Shown: piece after piece, positions 25,880 through 35,178 of the stretch
Layout of the letters: each line of letters begins with the position of its first letter
Numbering within the stretch: the first letter of the stretch is position 1
DNA from: JADCRZ01 sp037718865
Lineage (GTDB): Bacteria > Bacteroidota > Bacteroidia > Chitinophagales > Chitinophagaceae
Assembly: GCA_037718865.1 (NCBI GenBank)
Contig: JBBJMP010000005.1
Span: 248,001-312,000, forward strand
Reading direction: 5' to 3'
DNA length: 64,000 nucleotides
Notes under the pieces: generated by a model
The model's database searches: none
What the model was told of the DNA's origin: nothing
What the model saw: only the letters and a program-made list of their open reading frames with translations
Translations under genes and position numbers: made by a program

Positions 25880-26209
25880 TTATACGGCAAAGCTTTCACC
25901 GCATCCGCAACTGCGGCTGGCATTGGGATTATTGAAGTAAAATCCTTTACCATTCAGTCCATCGCTAAATTCTAATGTGGTATTCACCAGGTAAAGAAAA
26001 CTTTTCAGGTCAGTAACCACTTTTACCCCATTATCTTCAAATACCTGGTCCATGGGTTTCTGTTCATTATCAAAATCCAGCTTATAGCTTAAGCCGGAAC
26101 AACCTCCGCCAACCACAGATACGCGAACGAAATAGTCTTTACCTTCCGCTATGGCATCTTTCATCAGATGCATCACTTTTTCTTTTGCCTTATCACTTAC
26201 GTAAATCAT
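25880..26209 (-). CDS. A-type iron-sulfur carrier protein (IscA/SufA/HesB family)
   Basis: This 109-residue protein carries or delivers Fe-S clusters to apo-enzymes. The three conserved cysteines are Cys37 in GGGCSGLSY and Cys101/Cys103 in SRSCGCGESF at the C-terminus. Length is normal for the family. It starts 51 bp after the cysteine desulfurase gene and ends at a terminator, so the two form a small assembly operon. No IscU scaffold or ferredoxin gene is adjacent. Confidence 0.93.
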   Translation of the reverse strand: MIYVSDKAKEKVMHLMKDAIAEGKDYFVRVSVVGGGCSGLSYKLDFDNEQKPMDQVFEDNGVKVVTDLKSFLYLVNTTLEFSDGLNGKGFYFNNPNASRSCGCGESFAV

Positions 26210-26260
26210 CGTTTTAATTTAAAAAAGTAAAAATATAACCACATCCTTAATAAATCATTT

Positions 26261-27475
26261 TTAACGAGCCCATTCTATACTATTCATGTCTATTCCTTCC
26301 TTATACATTTCCCATAAAGGGCTCATTTCACGCAACTTTAATACTGTTCGGGAAACTTCTTCAATAGTATAGTCGATTTGTTCTTCGGTAGTGAACCGGC
26401 CCAATCCAAAACGCAAAGAAGAATGAGCCAGATCATCACTTAATCCTAAAGCTTTTAGTACATAAGAAGGTTCCAGCGATGCTGACGTACAGGCCGACCC
26501 TGAAGAAACGGCTATACTTTTGTTAAAGCCCATCATCAAACTTTCACCTTCAACATACTTAAAGGAAATGTTGGAAACGTGCGGCAGGCGATGTTCTTTG
26601 CTTCCATTTACATAGGCCTCCTCCATCTTCATTAAACCGTTTTCCAGCTTATCCCTTAATATACTTAACCGTACTGTTTCACCTTCCATTTTGTTGAGGC
26701 AAAGTTCACAGGCCTTACCAAACCCAACAATACCGGGAACATTCAGGGTACCGCTTCTCATACCTCTTTCATGTCCGCCCCCATCCATCTGAGCTGTTAA
26801 CTTAACTCTTGGATTTTTACGACGTACATATAATGCACCTATTCCTTTAGGACCATACATCTTATGTGCACTGAAGGCAAGTAGGTCAATTCCATCCTTA
26901 CCTACATTAACCGGGATCTTACCTGCCGCCTGCGTGGCATCGGTAAAAAGCAATATGCCCCACTTATGTGCTATGGCGCTTATTTCTTTAATGGGCATTA
27001 TGGTGCCAATCTCGTTATTGGCGAACATAATAGCAATAAGGATGGTAGTGGGCCTTATTGCTGCTTCCAGTTCTCCAAGGTCTATCCTTCCATCTTCCCT
27101 CACTTGTAAATAAGTTACTTCCCCACCAGCTTTCTCCATGCGCTTACAGGTATCAAGCACGGCCTTATGTTCTGTATTGGCCGTTATTATGTGATTACCT
27201 TTGCCGGCATACATGTCAGATATCCCTTTTATGGCAAGATTAGTTGCTTCGGTAGCACCTGAAGTAAATATAATTTCTTTAGGGTCTGCCCCAATCAATT
27301 TAGCTACCTGTTCTCTCGCGTAATCCACCGCTTCTTCCGCTATCCAGCCAAACGGGTGATTACGGCTGGCGGCATTACCAAAATTCTCCGTAAAATAGGG
27401 AAACATAACTTCAACCACCCCCGGATCACAGGGCGTAGTGGAATTATAGTCAAGATATATGGGAAATTTCAACAT
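26261..27475 (-). CDS. iscS: Cysteine desulfurase (IscS type)
   Basis: This PLP enzyme takes sulfur from L-cysteine for Fe-S clusters and tRNA thiolation. It has 404 residues, the length of E. coli IscS. Lys205 in SAHKMYGPKG binds PLP and Cys329 in SSGSACTSASLEPS carries the persulfide, at positions nearly identical to E. coli. The N-terminus YLDYNSTTPCDP and the GATEATNLAIKG block also fit. It is the first gene of the operon, with a promoter-like element at 27500-27530. Confidence 0.94.
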   Translation of the reverse strand: MLKFPIYLDYNSTTPCDPGVVEVMFPYFTENFGNAASRNHPFGWIAEEAVDYAREQVAKLIGADPKEIIFTSGATEATNLAIKGISDMYAGKGNHIITANTEHKAVLDTCKRMEKAGGEVTYLQVREDGRIDLGELEAAIRPTTILIAIMFANNEIGTIMPIKEISAIAHKWGILLFTDATQAAGKIPVNVGKDGIDLLAFSAHKMYGPKGIGALYVRRKNPRVKLTAQMDGGGHERGMRSGTLNVPGIVGFGKACELCLNKMEGETVRLSILRDKLENGLMKMEEAYVNGSKEHRLPHVSNISFKYVEGESLMMGFNKSIAVSSGSACTSASLEPSYVLKALGLSDDLAHSSLRFGLGRFTTEEQIDYTIEEVSRTVLKLREMSPLWEMYKEGIDMNSIEWAR

Positions 27476-27499
27476 CGTAAGAATCTTATTTCAATAACA

Positions 27500-27530
27500 C
27501 AAAACTAGCTCAATTGGTTGACATTGGAAA
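27500..27530 (-). promoter_or_regulatory. Probable iscS promoter
   Basis: The minus strand carries TAGTTTTG (27500-27507), a full TAnnTTTG match, with TTTC 19 nt upstream in place of TTTG. The leader to the iscS ATG is about 20 nt. I see no IscR-like palindrome. Confidence 0.5.
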
Positions 27531-27649
27531 CTACGGGCGAAGAGGCAGGTACAATGCTTCTCCTCGCCGAAGCGCCGGCCTATGCGCTTTCAGCCTTAAA
27601 ACGCTCTCCAAACTCATCATTTGCTTTTATCTTAGCATAAATTGATATT

Positions 27650-28057
27650 ATGCTCCGTATAGAACACATTGGAATAGCTGTAAAAGATCTTACCGTTTCC
27701 ATACCATTGTTTGCGAAATTGTTGGATTGTCCCTGTTATAAAACCGAACTGGTCGAAAGCGAAAAAGTAAATACCGCTTTCTTTAAAAAAGGAGAGACCA
27801 AGATAGAGTTACTGGAAAGCACGGTTCCGGATGGTGTGTTTGCCACTTACCTGCAAACCAGGGGCGAGGGCATTCATCATCTTGCTTTTGAGGTAAGTGA
27901 TGTCAGGGCTGAAATGGAACGACTGAAGGCGGAAGGATTTATTGTATTGAACGATCTGCCTAAACCTGGAGCAGACAATAAAATGGTTTGTTTTCTTCAT
28001 CCCAAAAGCACGAACGGGGTTTTAATTGAATTATGCCAGGAAATTAACCGTCATTAA
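27650..28057 (+). CDS. mce: Methylmalonyl-CoA epimerase
   Basis: This 135-residue glyoxalase-fold (VOC) metalloenzyme interconverts the (R) and (S) forms of methylmalonyl-CoA in the propionate pathway. It opens with IEHIGIAVKDL (metal His near residue 6) and has KIELLE, GEGIHHLAFEVSDV and GVLIELCQE, all typical of the family. Its last 14 bp overlap the 3' end of the convergent rnc gene. The stand-alone cobalamin domain at 15139 suggests that the cell runs the same pathway. Confidence 0.92.
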   Translation: MLRIEHIGIAVKDLTVSIPLFAKLLDCPCYKTELVESEKVNTAFFKKGETKIELLESTVPDGVFATYLQTRGEGIHHLAFEVSDVRAEMERLKAEGFIVLNDLPKPGADNKMVCFLHPKSTNGVLIELCQEINRH

Positions 28058-28784
28058 TCATATCCGCTTCCTTACCCAACCCTAACTTGTCCACCGCTAT
28101 CTGGGCCGCTATCTGGCTGGCGTCTTTTTTATTGTAGGCCTTTCCCTGAGATATCAGTTGACCATTAACGACGGCCCCTACCGTAAAAAGCCGGCGCCCG
28201 TTTTCAAAACGTTCTTCCAGCGTTTCGAATTCAAGGTTTTTCCCGTTCTTATTTGCCCAGCCATAGAGTTTATTCTTATGATTTATCTCCAGGTTCTCCA
28301 GGTCATCCATAAACAGATAAGGAAGGACGATTCGTTCAAGTACCCATCTCCTGGTTTTATTAAACCCTTTGTCAATATAAATAGCTCCAACGACCGCTTC
28401 CAGGGTATTGCCAAAAATCTGGCTCATTTTTAATGAACTATCAAACTTATTGTAATGGGTTATCTTTCGCATACCCATCTTTATTGCGATCTCGTTGAGT
28501 GTGGTACGATTTACCATCTTACTTCGCATTTCGGTCAGGAAACCTTCTTCTTTATACGGGTATTTTTTAAAGAGGAAATCGGCAACTATACCACTAAGGA
28601 TGGCATCACCTAGGTACTCCAGCCGTTCGTTATTCTCGGCGGCAGAATCTTTCATGGACCGATGAGTCAAGGCTGTTTTGTACAAGGAAACAGCACCCGG
28701 ATTAAATCCCAGCACATTTTGCAGTTGTTTCTTATAGGAAGGAACTGAAGTTGAACCCTTAAATAAATACGCAAGGAAACCCAC
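28044..28784 (-). CDS. rnc: Ribonuclease III
   Basis: This 246-residue dsRNA endonuclease processes rRNA precursors and structured mRNAs. The catalytic signature NERLEYLGDAIL gives Glu53, Glu56 and Asp60, and LEAVVGAIYIDKG supplies the later acidic site. A C-terminal double-stranded RNA-binding domain (about 170-240) has KKDASQIAAQIAVDKLG. It is the third gene of acpP-fabF-rnc, 84 bp after fabF. This classical order suggests a shared transcript. Confidence 0.94.
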   Translation of the reverse strand: MGFLAYLFKGSTSVPSYKKQLQNVLGFNPGAVSLYKTALTHRSMKDSAAENNERLEYLGDAILSGIVADFLFKKYPYKEEGFLTEMRSKMVNRTTLNEIAIKMGMRKITHYNKFDSSLKMSQIFGNTLEAVVGAIYIDKGFNKTRRWVLERIVLPYLFMDDLENLEINHKNKLYGWANKNGKNLEFETLEERFENGRRLFTVGAVVNGQLISQGKAYNKKDASQIAAQIAVDKLGLGKEADMINDG

Positions 28785-28868
28785 GGTGAAAGCTACGTTT
28801 TTTTTTGGTAATGCGATTTACGGACACTTGGAAAAAACGCTTACTCCTTAAAACACGCCGGATCTGGG

Positions 28869-30119
<1,251 letters not shown>

Positions 30120-30147
30120 ATGGCTTACCGGAATTTAAGAAGTGATA

Positions 30148-30187
30148 AATCCGCCTTCTGGGCGGAAATGCTTTCGAAAGGCGGATT
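30148..30187 (-). other. Hairpin between acpP and fabF
   Basis: A perfect 10-bp stem (aatccgcctt/aaggcggatt) encloses a 20-nt loop that can form an alternative 5-bp hairpin. No T-run follows, so it is more likely a processing or stabilising element than a terminator. It could keep acpP mRNA more abundant than fabF mRNA. Confidence 0.45.
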
Positions 30188-30218
30188 GATATATTACTTA
30201 TATACGGGTAATCACCGT

Positions 30219-30455
30219 TTATTTAGCATGTTCTTCTAAATATGAAACAGCCTGGCCTACAGTGGTAATTGTTTCCGCCTGCTCGTCAGGAATTGAAATG
30301 TTGAATTCCTTTTCAAACTCCATAATTAATTCCACGGTGTCCAGGGAATCGGCACCTAAATCGTTTGTGAAAGAAGCTTCGTTGGTTACTTCGGCTTCAT
30401 CGACTCCTAACTTATCAACAATGATCTTTTTAACTCTTGTTGCTATGTCTGACAT
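30219..30455 (-). CDS. acpP: Acyl carrier protein
   Basis: This 78-residue acidic helical protein carries growing acyl chains on phosphopantetheine attached to Ser37 in DLGADSLDTVELI. Length and sequence are typical. It has its own near-consensus promoter 25 bp upstream and is followed by fabF. Divergent transcription of a GNAT gene starts 264 bp away. Confidence 0.97.
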   Translation of the reverse strand: MSDIATRVKKIIVDKLGVDEAEVTNEASFTNDLGADSLDTVELIMEFEKEFNISIPDEQAETITTVGQAVSYLEEHAK

Positions 30456-30479
30456 TTTAGTAAAGTTTAGTTACGGCAG

Positions 30480-30508
30480 CAAAAATATCATTTTTGGGTT
30501 AAAAGCAA
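30480..30508 (-). promoter_or_regulatory. Promoter of acpP
   Basis: On the minus strand TTG (30506-30508), an 18-nt spacer and TATTTTTG (30480-30487) match the Bacteroidota consensus. A leader of about 20 nt leads to the ATG. Confidence 0.6.
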
Positions 30509-30719
30509 TCATGAACCAATGTTTATTTTAAAGATTGGAATTAAGCCTTAAATAGTTATTTAATTAATATAAATCCAGTAATGGCCGCAGTTGCAATAAT
30601 GCAAACTTGATACGAATCCGATATTTTCCCTTTTATTATAAAAGGCATATTATCTTCCACATTTCTTCACCAAATTATAAACGTATTTTGTAAATTCGTT
30701 AAAATCCAAAAACAGCCGC

Positions 30720-31148
30720 ATGGCATTAAAACTGATTGATCATGGCACCAAGGAATATCAGCAAATGGTAAAGCTGCGTAATGAAATTTTACGCAAGCCT
30801 CTGGGATTAACATTTACTCCCGAAGAATTGGAAAAAGAAAAAAGTGAAATAATGATCGGTGCCTTTGAAGATGAGAAAATTCTGGGTTGCTGTATGTTAA
30901 TCAAAGAAGATAACCATGTTTGCCGTTTACGCCAAATGGCTGTGTTAAATACGCTTCAAGGCAAAGGGATAGGCCGCGCAATGATGATCTTCGCCGAGAA
31001 TATTGCCCGGGACAGGGGTTATAAAAAAATAAATATGCATGCCCGTAAGACTGCTGTTGGATTTTATGAAAGGCTGGGTTATAGTATTTCTAGCGAGGAA
31101 TTCAATGAAGTTACTATCCCGCATTATGTAATGGAAAAGAAGTTATAG
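30720..31148 (+). CDS. GNAT-family N-acetyltransferase
   Basis: This 142-residue cytoplasmic enzyme transfers an acetyl group from acetyl-CoA to an amine. Motif A is present as RQMAVLNTLQGKGIGRAMM, with the pyrophosphate-binding Q-G-K-G-I-G loop. The C-terminal strand GFYERLGY is also characteristic. The substrate is unknown. It is monocistronic, divergent from acpP and convergent with the DUF4870 gene. Confidence 0.9.
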   Translation: MALKLIDHGTKEYQQMVKLRNEILRKPLGLTFTPEELEKEKSEIMIGAFEDEKILGCCMLIKEDNHVCRLRQMAVLNTLQGKGIGRAMMIFAENIARDRGYKKINMHARKTAVGFYERLGYSISSEEFNEVTIPHYVMEKKL

Positions 31149-31181
31149 CGGTTTAACCTAACTCATCCGGTATATTATCAC

Positions 31182-31550
31182 TTATTTAATCAAGCGGAAA
31201 GACATAGGATAACGGTAGATACGGTTATCACTGGCCTTTATCGTTGCCAGAATTACAAATACAAGAGCTATAATATATACCACCCATATCAAAATAAGGC
31301 CTATGATGGTTATCGCCAGTAAAATATATACCAACATAACGGTGATCTGAAAATTTAAAGATTCCTTCGCATGTTCAGTAACATATTTGGAGTCGTCTTT
31401 CTTAATAAGATAAATGATTAGTGGAGCCAGGACAGGAGCAACCAACGTTAAAATATGGGAAAGGATGGCCATAGTTCTTTCGTCAGAGGTAGGAGTATAT
31501 ACGGTGGAATCATCAGTACTTACATATTTGCGACTGTTTTCAGTTTCCAT
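31182..31550 (-). CDS. DUF4870 family membrane protein
   Basis: This 122-residue protein has a polar N-terminus (1-28) and then three hydrophobic segments (about 28-46, 67-88 and 89-108). The pattern IYLIKKDDSKYVTEHAKESLNFQITV is typical of DUF4870/Tic20-like small membrane proteins. Its function is unknown. It starts 59 bp after mfd on the same strand. Confidence 0.8.
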   Translation of the reverse strand: METENSRKYVSTDDSTVYTPTSDERTMAILSHILTLVAPVLAPLIIYLIKKDDSKYVTEHAKESLNFQITVMLVYILLAITIIGLILIWVVYIIALVFVILATIKASDNRIYRYPMSFRLIK

Positions 31551-31609
31551 TGTAATAAGTTTTCAATGAAAATAAAACAAATTCAAAACATTTCATAATC
31601 GGCTAAACT

Positions 31610-34600
31610 TTAATTACTAACAACAGGCTGAACAGACACCGATTCCTGCACCTGCTGGAGAAAATCATGTAATTGCTCCATGCCCCGTATGTCGTTTACG
31701 ATCAGTAAAAAGTTTTTACCCGTTTGCTTTAATTTTGCTTTATTCGTCCTGGTCTGTATAAACCTGAGCAGCGAATGAAACGTATCCGACTCAAAATATT
31801 GTGAATCAGGCTTATTGATGAAGTAACAACGGAGGGTACTGTCTTTCAATACCATTTTTTCAAATCCCAGTTCCACGGCGAGCTTGCGGCAACGGACGGT
31901 GGTAAAAAGATCTTCCACCTGGGCAGGAACTGGGCCGAAACGGTCAATCATCTCCCGGTGGAAATCCAGCAACTCCTTGCCGGTATCGCAATTGTCGAGC
32001 CGCGTGTACAGAGACAGCCTTTCGGTTATGCTTTCTACATAACGGTCGGGGATCAATATCTCCAGGTCGGTATCAATAGTACAATCCTGAACAAAATCGT
32101 CCTGCTGACTGATTTCCTCTTTGAAGAGATTTTTGAATTCGGTCCTTTTCAATTCTTTAATAGCCTCATCCAGTACTTTCTGGTACATTTCAAATCCAAT
32201 TTCGGCCATAAAACCGCTTTGCTCCCCACCCAGCAAGTTACCGGCTCCTCGGATATCCAGGTCACGCATGGCAATTTGAAAGCCGCCGCCTAGTTCACTA
32301 TGCTGTTCCAGGGTCTGAAGCCTTTTTCTGGAGTCATTGGGTAATGTGCTCATCGGTGGCGCCAGCAAATAACAAAAAGCCTTTTTGTTGCTGCGGCCTA
32401 CCCGCCCTCTCAGCTGGTGAAGGTCGCTCAGGCCAAACTGGTGAGCATTATTTACCAGAATAGTATTTACATTCGGTATATCCACGCCGCTTTCTACGAT
32501 ATTGGTGCAAACAAGTACATCATATTTCCTGTCGATAAAGCGTAAAATCCGCTCTTCCAGTTCGTGTCCTTCCAGTTGGCCGTGCGCATAGCCAATGCTC
32601 AGGTCGGGGCACAAGCCCTGTATCAGGCCTGCCATTTCAGGAAGTCCATGCACACGGTTATGTATAAAGAAAATTTGTCCTCCACGCTCCGTTTCAAAAT
32701 AGATGGCATCCCGGATATTGTCTTCATTGAAGACCTGTACTTCCGTTTGTATCGCCTGACGGTTCGGCGGGGGAGTGTTGATAATACTGAGATCCCTGGC
32801 ACCCATGAGAGAAAATTGCAAGGTTCGCGGAATGGGCGTAGCGGTAAGCGTAAGGCAGTCTACGTTTGTACGGATGATCTTTAACTTCTCTTTTGCCGCT
32901 ACTCCGAACTTCTGTTCTTCGTCAATCACCATGAGTCCCAGGTTTTTGAACTTTACTTCTTTGCCAAGCAAGGAATGGGTGCCTATGATGATATCGATCT
33001 TACCTTCCTCCAGTTTTTTCAGGGTCTCTTTCTTTTCTTTAGATGATTTGAACCGGTTTATATAATCAACGGTTACCGGGAAATCCTTCAACCGGTCGCT
33101 AAAGGTCTGGTAGTGCTGGAAGGCCAGAATGGTAGTAGGAACCAACACGGCAGCTTGTTTGCCGTCGCAACAAGACTTAAATGCAGCCCGGATAGCAACT
33201 TCGGTTTTACCAAAGCCAACATCACCGCAGACCAGCCGGTCCATAGGGGAAGGCGATTCCATATCTTTTTTTACATCGGCTGTTGCTTTGCTTTGGTCCG
33301 GCGTGTCTTCATAAATAAAAGAAGCCTCCAACTCGGTCTGCATGTAATTATCCGGAGCATGAGCAAAGCCTTGCTGTGCCTTGCGTTGCGCGTATAGTTT
33401 TATCAGGTCAAACGCAATTTCCTTTACTTTGGATTTGGCTTTCTCCTTTAACCGTTGCCATACTTCACTGCCGATCTTGTTTATTTTGGGAATGCTTCCT
33501 TCTTTACCGGTATATTTCGAAATCTTATGCAGCGAGTTGATGTTAACATATAATATGTCGTTGTCTTTATAGATGATCCGCACTGCTTCCTGCAAGCGGC
33601 CATTGACTTCCATTTTCTGTAGTCCACTGTAAACGCCCACACCGTGATCGATATGTGTTACATAATCGCCGGGTTGCAGCTCCCGCAGGGAGCGAAGCGT
33701 AATGGCCTTATTTTTATTATAGGCTTGTTTGACCTTATATTTATGATATCGCTGGAAGATCTGGTGATCGGTATAACAAACCAGCTTCAAGTCGTCATCA
33801 ATAAAACCTTCATGAATGGAGACGGGAATGGGCGTAAATGGAATGTCTGCTTTTAAATCAGCAAAGATGCTATGCAATCGTTCCAGCTGTTTGGGGTTGT
33901 CTGCGAACAAAAAAATGTTGTATTTTTTTGCTTCCCAAGTTTTTAGGTCTTTTATGAGCAGGTCGAACTGACGGTTGAAAGCCGGTTGTTCGCGGGTATG
34001 AAATTCAATAACCGATGAATGGTCCTTACTGACAGCTCCGGCATCATCTTCAGAAGTTGCACCAATAACGGTTGTTGGTGGCAGATTACCCGCCTCAGCA
34101 GTTAAATGGGAAGAATAACCGAATTCAACGATATGCCGATGCCTGATACCCGCTTCGATTTCTGCTGCTTTTACAAAATCTTCTTGATCAATTTGCGGGT
34201 TCTGTAGTTTATCTTCCTCTTCTGCCTGGGTGCCCGTACTATTTTTACCGATGGCCAAATACAGCTGCAGGTCTTCCTCCTGCACCATCAGCTTTTCTTT
34301 TACCACATCCCAGTCCTGCATCCAGACAACAGTATTTTCCGGCATGAACTCAAGCAGGGAGACCTTCTCACCTTTTTCAAACTGCGTCTCTACATTTGGA
34401 ATGATATTCACTTTAAGCAGCTTTCGTTCACTCAACTGGTTTTCCGGGTCAAAGATCCGGATGGAGTCTACATCATTGCCGAACAATTCTATACGGAAAG
34501 GCTTTTCATTACCAAAAGAATAAATATCCAATATTCCCCCACGTAACGCAAATTGACCGGGTTCGTAAACAAAATCCGTTCTGTCAAACCGGTAATTGAC

Positions 34601-35092
34601 CAGTTTTTCCATCAACCCGTTTACGTCCAGCGTGTCGCCGGTTTTGATTACTATGATGTTGTCTGTCAGTGTCTTCTTTAAAATAACCTTTTCAGCTAAT
34701 GCCTCCGGATAAGTAACTACCATGTGCTTATTGCCACCCGAACTTATTTTCATCAATGCCTCCGTTCTAAGCATCACATGACTGCTGTTCAGCAAACGGA
34801 AATTCTTCCGGTTCTTAAAGGAAGACGGGAAATAATAAAGGTTTAAGGCATGTGTAAGATTATCGAGCGTATTGTGAAAATATGCCGCTTCTTCGGCATC
34901 ATTCAATACGATCAGGTGATTTAATTGTGAACCGGACGGGTGTGAAAACATGCCGGTTATTATAAATTGCGGTGAACTTCCATGCAGATTTTTGAGGTAT
35001 ATGGTTTGCGGCCGGGCAAATGAGAGCTTGTCCGCCAGCTGAAAAAGGCGGGGGCTTTGCACAAATAATCCGGATAACACCTCATAGTTCAT
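31610..35092 (-). CDS. mfd: Transcription-repair coupling factor
   Basis: This 1160-residue translocase removes stalled RNA polymerase from DNA lesions and recruits UvrA. Its modules in order are a UvrB-like region (about 150-225), the CarD-like polymerase-interacting domain (about 470-530, PGDYVTHIDHGVGVYSG), helicase motif I GDVGFGKT (623-630) and motif II DEEQ (724-727). A C-terminal TRCF domain follows. Length matches E. coli Mfd (1148). A TATATTTG box (minus strand, 35100-35107) lies 7 bp upstream of the ATG. Confidence 0.96.
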   Translation of the reverse strand: MNYEVLSGLFVQSPRLFQLADKLSFARPQTIYLKNLHGSSPQFIITGMFSHPSGSQLNHLIVLNDAEEAAYFHNTLDNLTHALNLYYFPSSFKNRKNFRLLNSSHVMLRTEALMKISSGGNKHMVVTYPEALAEKVILKKTLTDNIIVIKTGDTLDVNGLMEKLVNYRFDRTDFVYEPGQFALRGGILDIYSFGNEKPFRIELFGNDVDSIRIFDPENQLSERKLLKVNIIPNVETQFEKGEKVSLLEFMPENTVVWMQDWDVVKEKLMVQEEDLQLYLAIGKNSTGTQAEEEDKLQNPQIDQEDFVKAAEIEAGIRHRHIVEFGYSSHLTAEAGNLPPTTVIGATSEDDAGAVSKDHSSVIEFHTREQPAFNRQFDLLIKDLKTWEAKKYNIFLFADNPKQLERLHSIFADLKADIPFTPIPVSIHEGFIDDDLKLVCYTDHQIFQRYHKYKVKQAYNKNKAITLRSLRELQPGDYVTHIDHGVGVYSGLQKMEVNGRLQEAVRIIYKDNDILYVNINSLHKISKYTGKEGSIPKINKIGSEVWQRLKEKAKSKVKEIAFDLIKLYAQRKAQQGFAHAPDNYMQTELEASFIYEDTPDQSKATADVKKDMESPSPMDRLVCGDVGFGKTEVAIRAAFKSCCDGKQAAVLVPTTILAFQHYQTFSDRLKDFPVTVDYINRFKSSKEKKETLKKLEEGKIDIIIGTHSLLGKEVKFKNLGLMVIDEEQKFGVAAKEKLKIIRTNVDCLTLTATPIPRTLQFSLMGARDLSIINTPPPNRQAIQTEVQVFNEDNIRDAIYFETERGGQIFFIHNRVHGLPEMAGLIQGLCPDLSIGYAHGQLEGHELEERILRFIDRKYDVLVCTNIVESGVDIPNVNTILVNNAHQFGLSDLHQLRGRVGRSNKKAFCYLLAPPMSTLPNDSRKRLQTLEQHSELGGGFQIAMRDLDIRGAGNLLGGEQSGFMAEIGFEMYQKVLDEAIKELKRTEFKNLFKEEISQQDDFVQDCTIDTDLEILIPDRYVESITERLSLYTRLDNCDTGKELLDFHREMIDRFGPVPAQVEDLFTTVRCRKLAVELGFEKMVLKDSTLRCYFINKPDSQYFESDTFHSLLRFIQTRTNKAKLKQTGKNFLLIVNDIRGMEQLHDFLQQVQESVSVQPVVSN

Positions 35093-35178
35093 TCAGCGGC
35101 AAATATATTATATACTCAGGTAAACTAAGCCCAGGCGTCCTTTTTTTTATTATATTGCCTTCTGTAATTATCGCCCAA

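Noticed and set aside
27530..27570. Inverted repeat (ggcgaagag/ctcctcgcc) between iscS and mce as an IscR-like operator or terminator
   Set aside because: One mismatch, a long loop and no T-run; it matches no operator that I know.
35020..35178. N-terminal extension of the T9SS protein to 35020
   Set aside because: It would overlap the mfd start and precede a perfect signal peptide at 35179, which would then be internal.
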